Assembly: GCA_016764835.1 (NCBI GenBank)
Contig: JAESRD010000226.1
Location: 1-14,647, forward strand
DNA length: 14,647 nt
Source of the DNA: Paracoccaceae bacterium
Lineage (GTDB): Bacteria; Pseudomonadota; Alphaproteobacteria; Rhodobacterales; Rhodobacteraceae
Direction of reading: 5' to 3'
In this document: positions 1-6,644 of the stretch, in pieces
Numbering within the stretch: position 1 is the stretch's first letter
Layout: every line of letters starts with the position of its first letter
The notes under the pieces: generated by a model
Told to the model about the DNA's origin: nothing
Databases searched by the model: none
The model's input: only the letters and a program-made list of their open reading frames with translations
Position numbers and translations under genes: made by a program

Positions 1-763
1 AGATTCCGGCGCCGCCCATAAAATGGTCACCTCGCATCTGCGACTGGCCGCCAAAATCGCTATGGGCTACCGTGGCTACGGGCTGCCGCAGGCCGAGGTT
101 ATTTCCGAGGCCAATGTCGGCCTGATGCAGGCTGTCAAACGCTTTGATCCTGAAAAGGGTTTTCGTCTGGCGACCTATGCCATGTGGTGGATCAGAGCCA
201 GCATTCAGGAATATGTGCTGCGGTCATGGAGCCTCGTTAAGCTCGGCACCACCAGCGCGCAAAAGAAGTTGTTCTTTAATCTGCGTAAAGCCAAAAACCG
301 TATTGGGGCGCTCGAAGAGGGCGATCTGCGGCCAGAAAACGTGACCCGCATTGCCGCCGATCTTGGCGTGACCGAAAAAGAAGTGATCTCGATGAACCGG
401 CGCATGTCGGGCGGCGATGCTTCGCTTAACGCCATGGTCGGCTCGGACGGTGACAGCGCGACCCAGTGGCAAGATTGGCTGGAAGACGAAGATGCAGACC
501 AAGCGGGCGACTATGCCGACCGTGATGAGCTGGAAATTCGCCGTGAAATGCTGGCCAAAGCCATGACGATTTTGAACGACCGCGAGCGCGATATTTTGAT
601 GCAGCGCCGCTTGCAGGATAGTGTTGTCACGCTTGAGACCCTGTCTGGCCAATACGGTGTTAGCCGTGAGCGGATCCGTCAGATTGAGGTGCGCGCTTTT
701 GAGAAGCTGCAAGAAAAGATGCAGGAGCTGGCCAAAGACAAAGGTCTGCTTGAAGACGCATAG
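1..763 (+). CDS. rpoH: RNA polymerase heat-shock sigma factor RpoH (sigma-32), 5' end missing
   Basis: This gene encodes a group 3 sigma-70-family factor that directs RNA polymerase to heat-shock promoters. The reading frame is open from base 2, and the family's usual length of about 295-300 residues implies that roughly 45-50 N-terminal residues lie off the left edge. The ATG at 23 is internal, because the preceding codons (DSGAAHK) already match the family. Seen in the 253 visible codons: sigma region 2 with EANVGLMQAVKRFDP and TYAMWWIRASIQEYVLR at about residues 36-74, the RpoH box QKKLFFNLRKAKNRI at about 87-101, which marks RpoH rather than RpoD, and a region 4.2 helix-turn-helix with GVSRERIRQIEVRAFEKL at about 218-235. 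The gene ends in TAG. The closeness to alphaproteobacterial RpoHI types is from memory; many alphaproteobacteria have two RpoH paralogues, and I cannot tell whether this genome does. Confidence 0.97.
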   Translation, partial: DSGAAHKMVTSHLRLAAKIAMGYRGYGLPQAEVISEANVGLMQAVKRFDPEKGFRLATYAMWWIRASIQEYVLRSWSLVKLGTTSAQKKLFFNLRKAKNRIGALEEGDLRPENVTRIAADLGVTEKEVISMNRRMSGGDASLNAMVGSDGDSATQWQDWLEDEDADQAGDYADRDELEIRREMLAKAMTILNDRERDILMQRRLQDSVVTLETLSGQYGVSRERIRQIEVRAFEKLQEKMQELAKDKGLLEDA

Positions 764-865
764 CGTGGCTGATCATTCGACATGTGCGCTGAAGTGGCTA
801 TGCTGCTTTGGCGCATATGCAAGAGCCGCCCATTAGGTGGCCAGTAACAGCCGGTTTGCGCCGCC

Positions 866-873
866 GGGGGGAG
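866..873 (+). promoter_or_regulatory. Ribosome binding site deciding the start of the oxidoreductase gene
   Basis: The run GGGGGGAG lies 5 bases before a GTG at 879. An upstream in-frame GTG at 837 has no such site, and the 14 residues it would add are not family-like. The first strand of the Rossmann fold (VKWGILGAS) begins only four residues after the 879 start. Confidence 0.7.
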
Positions 874-878
874 ATATC

Positions 879-1859
879 GTGACACATCCAGTAAAGTGGG
901 GCATTTTGGGTGCCTCCAACTTTGCCAAAAGCTCAATGGCGCCAGCGATCCATGCGGCCAAGGGCGCGCAGCTTGCCGCCTTGGCCACGTCCAGCCCGGC
1001 AAAGGCAGAAGGCTTTTTGGCCTTCGCACCGCAGATGCAGGTTCATAGCAGCTATGAAGCTCTGCTGGCCGACCCTCAGATTGAAGCGGTCTATGTGCCG
1101 CTGCCAAACCACCTGCATATCGAATGGGCGCTCAAGGCGCTCGACGCTGGCAAACATGTGCTGGTTGAAAAACCACTGGCCATGCAGGCGGACGGCTTTG
1201 ACGCCGTGATCGCCAAACGCGACGCCACCGGGCTGCTGGCCGCCGAGGCCTATATGATCGTGCATCATCCGCAGTTTATCCGCGCCCGCGAAATGGTGCA
1301 GGGCGGCGAGATTGGCAGGCTGGTTCATGTTGACGCGGTGTTCAGCTATGACAACCGCAATATGGATAATATCCGCAACCGGCCAGAGACTGGCGGCGGC
1401 GGGCTGCCCGATATTGGTGTCTATACTTTTGGCGCGGTGCGGTTCGTGTCTGGCCAAGAGCCGGTGGCGATAACCAACACCAATCTGCGGTTTGAGAACG
1501 GTGTTGATACCTTTGCCCAGATCACCGCCGCCTTTGCTGATTTTAGCTATACGTCACTGGTTTCCATGCGGATATTCCCACGCCAAGAGATTGTTTTTCA
1601 TGGTGAAAAGGGTGTGATCAAGCTGACTTGCCCGTTTAACGCCGGCACTTTTGACCAAGCCGAGCTGGAGCTGTCAACCGGGGCAAACACCCGCACGGTA
1701 TTGCGCTACCCCAATGTGAACCAATATGTGTTGCAGGTAGAGAACTTTTGCCGCTCCTTGCGCGAAAGTGTCGCCTATCCGTGCCCGCTCGAATTTAGCC
1801 AAAAAACACAAGCCATGATCGATATGGTTTATGCCGCAGACCGGCAAAAGCAAGGTTGA
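879..1859 (+). CDS. Gfo/Idh/MocA-family NAD(P)-dependent oxidoreductase
   Basis: This is a predicted cytoplasmic NAD(P)-dependent dehydrogenase of 326 residues, the usual family length. Members oxidise or reduce sugars, inositols and related cyclic compounds; the substrate cannot be read from sequence. Seen: an N-terminal Rossmann fold with the dinucleotide motif GILGASNFA at residues 8-16, the family motif VLVEKPLA at 94-101 whose Lys is normally catalytic, and a C-terminal domain with GGGGLPDIGVYTF at 172-184, which carries the Asp and Tyr usually near the active site. The start is GTG 879, chosen for its ribosome binding site. The gene lies 115 bases after rpoH on the same strand, with no clear terminator between, and 12 bases before the small membrane-protein gene, with which it probably forms a transcript. 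The family call is firm; a substrate-specific name would be a guess. Confidence 0.9.
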   Translation: MTHPVKWGILGASNFAKSSMAPAIHAAKGAQLAALATSSPAKAEGFLAFAPQMQVHSSYEALLADPQIEAVYVPLPNHLHIEWALKALDAGKHVLVEKPLAMQADGFDAVIAKRDATGLLAAEAYMIVHHPQFIRAREMVQGGEIGRLVHVDAVFSYDNRNMDNIRNRPETGGGGLPDIGVYTFGAVRFVSGQEPVAITNTNLRFENGVDTFAQITAAFADFSYTSLVSMRIFPRQEIVFHGEKGVIKLTCPFNAGTFDQAELELSTGANTRTVLRYPNVNQYVLQVENFCRSLRESVAYPCPLEFSQKTQAMIDMVYAADRQKQG

Positions 1860-1871
1860 GGAGACCAGCAT

Positions 1872-2180
1872 ATGAATGAGTTTGATGATGGTACGATTGA
1901 GCTGGAAGAGCCGGGCCGCGGCACGCCCAAGCAACCCGCCGAAAGTATCTGGAAGCGCCTGCTTTGGATGGTTCTAATTGCGATCATGATCAGCCTTGCC
2001 CAGACGGTTTTGCTTGTCACCATGATCATCCAATTCGTGATCATGCTGACCAATAAAGGTGAGCCGAATGAGCGGATTAGTGAGTTTGGCACCTCACTCG
2101 GCATTTGGATCGCCAAGGCGGCGCGGTTCCAAACGGCGGGCAGCGAAGTGCGGCCATGGCCTTGGACAGACCTCGACTAA
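1872..2180 (+). CDS. Small membrane protein, DUF4389-like
   Basis: This is a 102-residue protein of unknown function. It has an acidic N-terminus (residues 1-15), a basic pre-membrane stretch (IWKRL at 26-30), then a long hydrophobic segment at about 29-60, enough for one long or two short membrane passes. The motif NKGEPNERISEFG follows at 61-73, and the end is Trp/Pro-rich (VRPWPWTD at 93-100). The layout of a hydrophobic stretch ending in Q-F, then GEPN, then a C-terminal PFPF/PWPW-like motif matches my memory of the DUF4389 family; I have not tested this by search. The ATG follows GAGGAGA at 1858-1864, which overlaps the stop of the upstream oxidoreductase gene, so the two are probably co-translated. 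The gene converges on the M19 dipeptidase gene, 16 bases away. Confidence 0.75.
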   Translation: MNEFDDGTIELEEPGRGTPKQPAESIWKRLLWMVLIAIMISLAQTVLLVTMIIQFVIMLTNKGEPNERISEFGTSLGIWIAKAARFQTAGSEVRPWPWTDLD

Positions 2181-2185
2181 AAACT

Positions 2186-2197
2186 GGCGCGCGCGCC
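2186..2197. repeat. Perfect 12-base GC palindrome between convergent stop codons
   Basis: The sequence GGCGCGCGCGCC is its own reverse complement. It fills most of the 16-base gap between the DUF4389-like gene stop (2178-2180) and the M19 dipeptidase stop (2197-2199, minus strand), and overlaps the latter by one base. Its last seven bases (2191-2197) could also pair with GGCGCGC at 2209-2215. There is no T-tract, so a terminator role is uncertain. Confidence 0.4.
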
Positions 2198-3375
2198 TAT
2201 TCAAGCCGGGCGCGCAAGACCCGCAGCATGTTCTCGCCCATGACTTTGCGCACCTGCTCTTCGCTCAAGCCCGCGCTGAGCAGAGCATGGGTTAGGGCGG
2301 GCAGCTCTGAGGCATCAAACCCGGTGCCAACCGAGCCGTCAAAGTCTGAGCCGAGTGAGACATGGTCTTCGCCAACGGCGGCAATGGCCGCGACAATAAC
2401 ATTGGCGATCCCGGCCGGACTAATCGGGCCACAAACAACATCTGCCCAATAGCCAATGCCGATCACCCCGCCAGTGGCGGCGATCTCGCGCATCAGATCA
2501 TCTGGGTAGTTGCGCTGCACGTCGCAGACCGAATGCAGCCCGGTATGGCTGACAATCAGCGGGATATCGGTCATGGCCAGAACATCCCGCGCGACTTGGG
2601 CGCTTGAATGGGCCAGATCAATGACCATGCCGCGGTTGGCAACAGAGGCGACAACATCGCGGCCAAACCCGGTCAGCCCGGCGCCAGACTGGCCATGCAG
2701 CGAGCCGCCCAGCGCATTATCAAAGAAATGATGCAGGCCGATGACGCGGTAGCCAGCCTCTTCCAGCCGGTCAAGATTGGCCAAGCTGCCCTCTAGCGCA
2801 TGGCCGCCCTCAATGCCCAGCATGGCACCAATAAGCGGCGCGCCCTCGGCCCGTGCGGCCAGTACGGCCTCAAGATCGGCGGCGCTGCGGATGATTTTGA
2901 GCATGTCTGGCGCGTCTTGTTCAAACCCGTGCAGCTTCTCGGCCTGATAAAGTGCGCGCTCTGTCAGGCTGGTCCATGTCCGCAGCGGCCAGAGCTGGCC
3001 AAAGGCGATAAGGGTAATATTATCAAAGGCATCATCAGTATTGCTGTCATAGTTCTGCCCGGCGGGTGACTTGGTGACGGCGGTAAATACTTGCAGGCCA
3101 ACGCCGCCCTCGGCCAGGCGCGGCAGGTCAACTTGGCCATAATCGGCGCGCTCAGTCAGGTCGCGGTTCCACAGCAGGCTATCGGCATGCCAGTCGCCAA
3201 CAAACAGCGTGTCATGCAGGGCTTGGGCGGCGGGCGATACTGGATAGGGCGCGTGGGCCTCGACAGTATTGCGCGACTTTTCGACAATCGCGGGCGCAAA
3301 AGCCCAGAAAGCGGCAACGCCGATAACCGCCAGACCAAGCACAGACAAAACCACCCATTTGAGAAAACGTAGCAT
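2197..3375 (-). CDS. Membrane-anchored M19 (renal dipeptidase family) metallopeptidase
   Basis: This is a 392-residue zinc dipeptidase of the M19 family, related to mammalian renal dipeptidase, that cleaves dipeptides, including ones with D- or dehydro-residues in some members. An N-terminal hydrophobic segment (residues 7-30, after the basic MLRFLK) acts as a signal-anchor, so the domain should face the periplasm. Expected metal ligands are visible in order: H63 and D65 in DWHAD, E189 in GIEGGHALEG, H256 in IDLAHSS, H277 in VSHTG, and D344 in GSDFDG. The ATG at 3375 is chosen because AAAGGGG lies 6 bases upstream (3382-3388) and the membrane segment follows at once; in-frame extension upstream adds unrelated residues. 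It lies 61 bases downstream of the GNAT gene on the same strand and may share its transcript. Related bacterial enzymes are often annotated as membrane dipeptidase. Confidence 0.93.
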   Translation of the reverse strand: MLRFLKWVVLSVLGLAVIGVAAFWAFAPAIVEKSRNTVEAHAPYPVSPAAQALHDTLFVGDWHADSLLWNRDLTERADYGQVDLPRLAEGGVGLQVFTAVTKSPAGQNYDSNTDDAFDNITLIAFGQLWPLRTWTSLTERALYQAEKLHGFEQDAPDMLKIIRSAADLEAVLAARAEGAPLIGAMLGIEGGHALEGSLANLDRLEEAGYRVIGLHHFFDNALGGSLHGQSGAGLTGFGRDVVASVANRGMVIDLAHSSAQVARDVLAMTDIPLIVSHTGLHSVCDVQRNYPDDLMREIAATGGVIGIGYWADVVCGPISPAGIANVIVAAIAAVGEDHVSLGSDFDGSVGTGFDASELPALTHALLSAGLSEEQVRKVMGENMLRVLRARLE

Positions 3376-3436
3376 TTTGGACCCCTTTGCGCCGAGGCTA
3401 GGGCGGTAATGCGGTGATTTCCAGTAAAAACGCGGG

Positions 3437-3928
3437 CTAGCCGTGCATTGGCAGTTCGAGAACAAAGATGTTTTGCGGGCCGGAGCGGCCATCAGCAACG
3501 ATCTCGGGTTGCTGCACCCAGCCAGCGGATTTGTAGACATGTAAGGCCGCTGCATTATCGCTGTTTACCGTCAGATAAAGGCGGGCCAAGGCAGGGTATT
3601 GCACGGCCAAATAGGCGGGCAGGGCGGCCAGAGCGCTGCTGCCTATGCCTTGGCCCTGAACCTGCGCGCCGACCAAAAAGCCGCGCATGCCCCATGCGTT
3701 GGGGCCGGCATGGGCAAAGGCACTGTCGATTTTGAAGAAGCCCACGACCTCAGCCCCGCGCCGGATGATGTGAAACATATCCGTTGGCGGGGCTTTGTGG
3801 GTCATATCGGCAATCGGATGTAGATATCTGTCTTGCCCCGGCGCCAGTGTCAGATGTTGGACGATTTCAAAACTTGGTTCAAAATCTAGTCCAATATCTG
3901 CGCGCGGCAGCGGGGCAAGGCTGATCAC
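3437..3928 (-). CDS. GNAT-family N-acetyltransferase
   Basis: This is a 163-residue protein of the Gcn5-related N-acetyltransferase superfamily, which transfers an acetyl group from acetyl-CoA to an amine; the acceptor is unknown. Seen: the acetyl-CoA pyrophosphate loop in motif A, RGFLVGAQVQGQGIGSSALAAL at about residues 81-102 with the Q-x-x-G-x-G core, and motif B with LTVNSDNAAALHVYKSAGW at about 118-136, where Asn and Tyr are typical. The start chosen is GTG at 3928, whose GTGA overlaps the stop of the oligoendopeptidase gene by 4 bases. A longer frame starting at 3988 would lie inside the peptidase gene and is less likely. The overlap suggests translational coupling to the peptidase, but not that the acetyltransferase acts on peptides. 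RimI/RimJ-like function is possible and not supported. Confidence 0.85.
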   Translation of the reverse strand: MISLAPLPRADIGLDFEPSFEIVQHLTLAPGQDRYLHPIADMTHKAPPTDMFHIIRRGAEVVGFFKIDSAFAHAGPNAWGMRGFLVGAQVQGQGIGSSALAALPAYLAVQYPALARLYLTVNSDNAAALHVYKSAGWVQQPEIVADGRSGPQNIFVLELPMHG

Positions 3929-5751
3929 TCTTCCATAGCTTCCAGCTCGTCGATCATGCCGGCGATCATGTTCAGACCCTTGTCCCAAAACGACGGATCT
4001 GAGGCATCAAGCCCGAACGGGGCCAGCAGTTCTTTGTGATGTTTAGAGCCGCCAGCTTTGAGCATCTGGTAGTACTTTTCTTGGAAGTCTGGGTCGCCTT
4101 CCTCGTAAGCGGCATAGAGCGCATTGACCAAGCCGTCGCCAAACGCATAGGCGTAGACATAAAACGGCGAGTGGACGAAGTGCGGAATATAGGCCCAGAA
4201 GGTTTCATATCCTTCAACGAATTCAAAGACATCGCCGAGGCTTTCGCCCTGAACTGACATCCACAGCTTGCCGATATCGTCTGGCGTCAGCTCGCCCTTG
4301 GCCCGGGCGGCATGCAACTTGCACTCAAAGTCATAAAACGCGATTTGGCGCACAACCGTGTTGATCATGTCTTCGACCTTGCCAGCCAGCAGGGTTTTGC
4401 GCGCCTCTTGGGTGGTGGCGCCGTCGAGCAGTTTGCGAAAGGTCAGCATTTCGCCAAATACGCTGGCGGTTTCGGCCAGTGTCAGCGGGGTTGATGACAG
4501 CAACTCACCCTGTCCGGCGGCCAGCACTTGGTGCACGCCGTGGCCCAGCTCATGGGCCAAGGTCATCACATCGCGCGGTTTACCCAAATAGTTGAGCATC
4601 ACATATGGGTGGGCGTCAGACACTGTTGGGTGGGCAAATGCGCCGGGGGCTTTGCCGGGCGTTACCTCGGCGTCGATCCAACCTTTGTCAAAGAACGGCG
4701 CGGCAATATCGGCCAAGCGCGGGTCAAAGGCGGCATAGGCTTCGAGCACCGTGGTCTTGGCCTCTTCCCAGCTGACAATCCGGTCCTCTTCCATCGGCAG
4801 CGGCGCGTTACGGTCCCAAACCTGCATGGTCTCAAGACCCATCCACTTGGCTTTGAGCTTATAGTAACGGTGCGACAGACGCGGATAGGCGGCGACGACC
4901 GCGTTGCGCAGCGCCTCGACAACTTCAGGCTCAACATGGTTGGCAAGGTGACGGCCGGTTTGCGGGGTTGGCATAGCGCGCCAACGGTCCTCGATCTCTT
5001 TTTCCTTGGCAAGCGTGTTGTGAATCCGCGAAAACGTTTTGATCTCGGCCGAGAAACCTTTGATCAGCGCCCGGGTCGCGGCCTCGCGGCTGTCACGGTT
5101 TTGCTCGGACAGCAAATCAAGCGTGCTTTCAATGCCCAGCTCTTTGCCGTCTATCTCAAAGGTCATGCCCGCAATGGTCTCGTCAAACAGACGGTTCCAG
5201 GCGGCGGCACCAACCGTGCTTTGGTCATGCAGGAACTTCTCCAGCTCGTCCGACAGCTGGTAGGGCTTCATGGCCCGCATCCGCTCAAAGATTGGCGCGA
5301 AACGGTTGAGGTCTTTGTTGCTCGCGAGCAAGCCGTTCAAGTGGTCCTCCGACAGCCGGTTGACCTCAAGGCTCCAAAACACCAGCGGCGTGGTATAGGC
5401 GGTGATCCGGTCTTGGCAATCGGCCAGAAACTTGGCCCGGTCGGCATCGGTGGTCACTTGGTAATAGCGTAGCCCGGCAAAGGACATAATCCGCCCGGCG
5501 ATCAGGTCGATCTTCTCGTAGCGGTCTATTGCCTCAAGCATCTGCGCGGCGCTCTGCTCGGCCAGCTTGCCCTCATAATCGGCGGCAAATTCGGCGCAGG
5601 TGGTTTCCAGCCAGTCGAGGTCGGTCTCAATCTCTGGCGCATCGGGCGCGCTGTAAAGGTCGCTCAGATCCCATGCGGGAAGATTGCCAAGGGTATTGTT
5701 TCCAGCGCCCTTTCCACCAGACTTTTCTGCATCAAAAACGCTGCGGGTCAT
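3925..5751 (-). CDS. pepF: Oligoendopeptidase F, M3B family zinc peptidase
   Basis: This is a cytosolic zinc endopeptidase that cuts short oligopeptides. At 608 residues it has the usual length for PepF of the M3B subfamily. Seen: an N-terminal helical region including LPAWDLSDLY at 24-33, typical of PepF, and the catalytic domain with the zinc motif HELGH at 400-404, continuing as HELGHGVHQ. H400 and H404 should bind zinc and E401 should be the general base. The third ligand is probably E427 in LAETASVFGE. A C-terminal YVYAYAFGDGLVNALY stretch is also typical. The ATG at 5751 is preceded by AAAGAGG (5758-5764) at 6 bases; the frame is open further upstream, but that part is not family-like. 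The gene heads a minus-strand group with the GNAT and M19 genes and diverges from the aldolase gene. Confidence 0.95.
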   Translation of the reverse strand: MTRSVFDAEKSGGKGAGNNTLGNLPAWDLSDLYSAPDAPEIETDLDWLETTCAEFAADYEGKLAEQSAAQMLEAIDRYEKIDLIAGRIMSFAGLRYYQVTTDADRAKFLADCQDRITAYTTPLVFWSLEVNRLSEDHLNGLLASNKDLNRFAPIFERMRAMKPYQLSDELEKFLHDQSTVGAAAWNRLFDETIAGMTFEIDGKELGIESTLDLLSEQNRDSREAATRALIKGFSAEIKTFSRIHNTLAKEKEIEDRWRAMPTPQTGRHLANHVEPEVVEALRNAVVAAYPRLSHRYYKLKAKWMGLETMQVWDRNAPLPMEEDRIVSWEEAKTTVLEAYAAFDPRLADIAAPFFDKGWIDAEVTPGKAPGAFAHPTVSDAHPYVMLNYLGKPRDVMTLAHELGHGVHQVLAAGQGELLSSTPLTLAETASVFGEMLTFRKLLDGATTQEARKTLLAGKVEDMINTVVRQIAFYDFECKLHAARAKGELTPDDIGKLWMSVQGESLGDVFEFVEGYETFWAYIPHFVHSPFYVYAYAFGDGLVNALYAAYEEGDPDFQEKYYQMLKAGGSKHHKELLAPFGLDASDPSFWDKGLNMIAGMIDELEAMEE

Positions 5752-5885
5752 ATTATGCCTCTTTGTAAGATTGCCGATTGATAAGCGTCGCAGACCCGCG
5801 AGGAAAGGGCAATGCGTGATCAGTTTATGGCGCTTGCTGCGGGGCTGCATATGTGGTGGCCTTGGCGGCAACAAAGGGGAAAACT
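5752..5885. promoter_or_regulatory. Divergent intergenic region between pepF and the aldolase gene
   Basis: These 134 bases separate two start codons pointing outwards and must hold promoter signals for both sides. Seen: ribosome binding sites at the edges (AAAGAGG of pepF on the minus strand at 5758-5764; AAGGGGA of the aldolase at 5874-5880) and a purine run GAGGAAAGGG at about 5800-5809. I cannot place convincing -35/-10 pairs. A 40-codon Trp-rich frame starts at 5812 and is discussed as a finding. Confidence 0.45.
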
Positions 5886-6644
5886 ATGCGGACAGAGAAT
5901 TTGCGCCACAGGATGGCAGCGGGCGAGCGGTTGACGGGGACATTTTTAAAAATACCCGAGATCACGGTGATCGAGGTTTTGGCTGAAACCGGTTTGGATT
6001 TTTTGTGCATTGATGGCGAACATGGCAGCTGGGACCGGGGGCGCACCGATGCCTGCCTGGCCATTGCCCGGGCGCTTGATGTGCCAATGCTGGTGCGGGT
6101 TGGCGCAGGCACCGAAGTAGAGATTTTGCGGGCATTAGATGCGGGCGCGGTCGGCGTGGTCGTGCCGCATGTCAGCACGCCCGAGAAAGCCCGGGCCGTG
6201 GTGGCGGCAGCGCATTTTGGCCGTGGTGGGCGCGGCTATGCCGGCACAACCCGCTGGGCAGGCTTTGGTGCCAACAAGATGCCAGATGTGCTGGCGCGTG
6301 ATGCGCAAACAATTGTTATTGCGCAGATCGAAGAGCCAGAGGGCGTGGACGCTGTTGAGGATATAGCCGCCGTTGACGGAATTGACGGCGTGTTTGCTGG
6401 CCCGTCTGATCTGAGCATCAGCTACGGGCTAAACAAGGTCGGCTCGCCAGAGCTGTTTGCAGCGCTCGAAAAGATTGCCGCAGCGGCCAAGGCCAATGAC
6501 AAATGTTTTGTCTCCTGGGCGGCGGATGCGGCGACGGCCAAGGACTGGGCAGCGCGGTTTGGCGTGCAGATGTTCTTTGTTGGCGCTGATCATGGGTTTA
6601 TTGCGGCGGGTGCGCGGGCGCTGGCGGCTGAAATGAAATCCTAG
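5886..6644 (+). CDS. HpcH/HpaI-family class II aldolase
   Basis: This is a 252-residue metal-dependent aldolase of the HpcH/HpaI family. Members cleave or form 4-hydroxy-2-oxo acids to give pyruvate plus an aldehyde; the natural substrate is unknown here. The family's catalytic and metal-binding residues can be read: H46 in IDGEHGSW, R71 in LVRVGAG, E149 in IAQIEEPEG and D175 in AGPSDLS. A GRGGRGYAG loop lies at 112-120, and the 4-Gly-like segment GAVGVVVPHVSTPE at 87-100 is typical. The ATG 5886 is supported by AAGGGGA at 5 bases. An in-frame GTG at 5853 would place that site inside the gene and is less likely. The stop TAG shares the palindrome CTAG with the stop of the convergent hydrolase gene. 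Possible names are 4-hydroxy-2-oxovalerate or 2-keto-3-deoxy-sugar-acid aldolase; neither is supported over the other. Confidence 0.92.
   Translation: MRTENLRHRMAAGERLTGTFLKIPEITVIEVLAETGLDFLCIDGEHGSWDRGRTDACLAIARALDVPMLVRVGAGTEVEILRALDAGAVGVVVPHVSTPEKARAVVAAAHFGRGGRGYAGTTRWAGFGANKMPDVLARDAQTIVIAQIEEPEGVDAVEDIAAVDGIDGVFAGPSDLSISYGLNKVGSPELFAALEKIAAAAKANDKCFVSWAADAATAKDWAARFGVQMFFVGADHGFIAAGARALAAEMKS

Noticed and set aside
764..878. Possible rpoH terminator from short inverted pieces (GGCT...AGCC, ATGC...GCAT).
   Set aside because: The pairs are only 4 bases long, broken by unequal internal loops, and have no T-tract.
1982..2042. Four GATC sites within 61 bases in the DUF4389-like gene.
   Set aside because: They come from repeated Met-Ile/Ile-Met codons in the membrane segment; alphaproteobacteria usually use GANTC (CcrM) methylation rather than Dam at GATC, so a regulatory reading is unsupported.
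3430..3450. CGGCTAGCCCG followed by a T-run on the minus strand as a GNAT terminator.
   Set aside because: The GGC/GCC arms are separated by only two bases, too tight to form a hairpin loop.
4528..5472. A 314-codon open frame on the plus strand opposite pepF.
   Set aside because: It lies wholly antisense to a clear PepF gene, has no recognisable domain, and reflects GC-driven codon bias.
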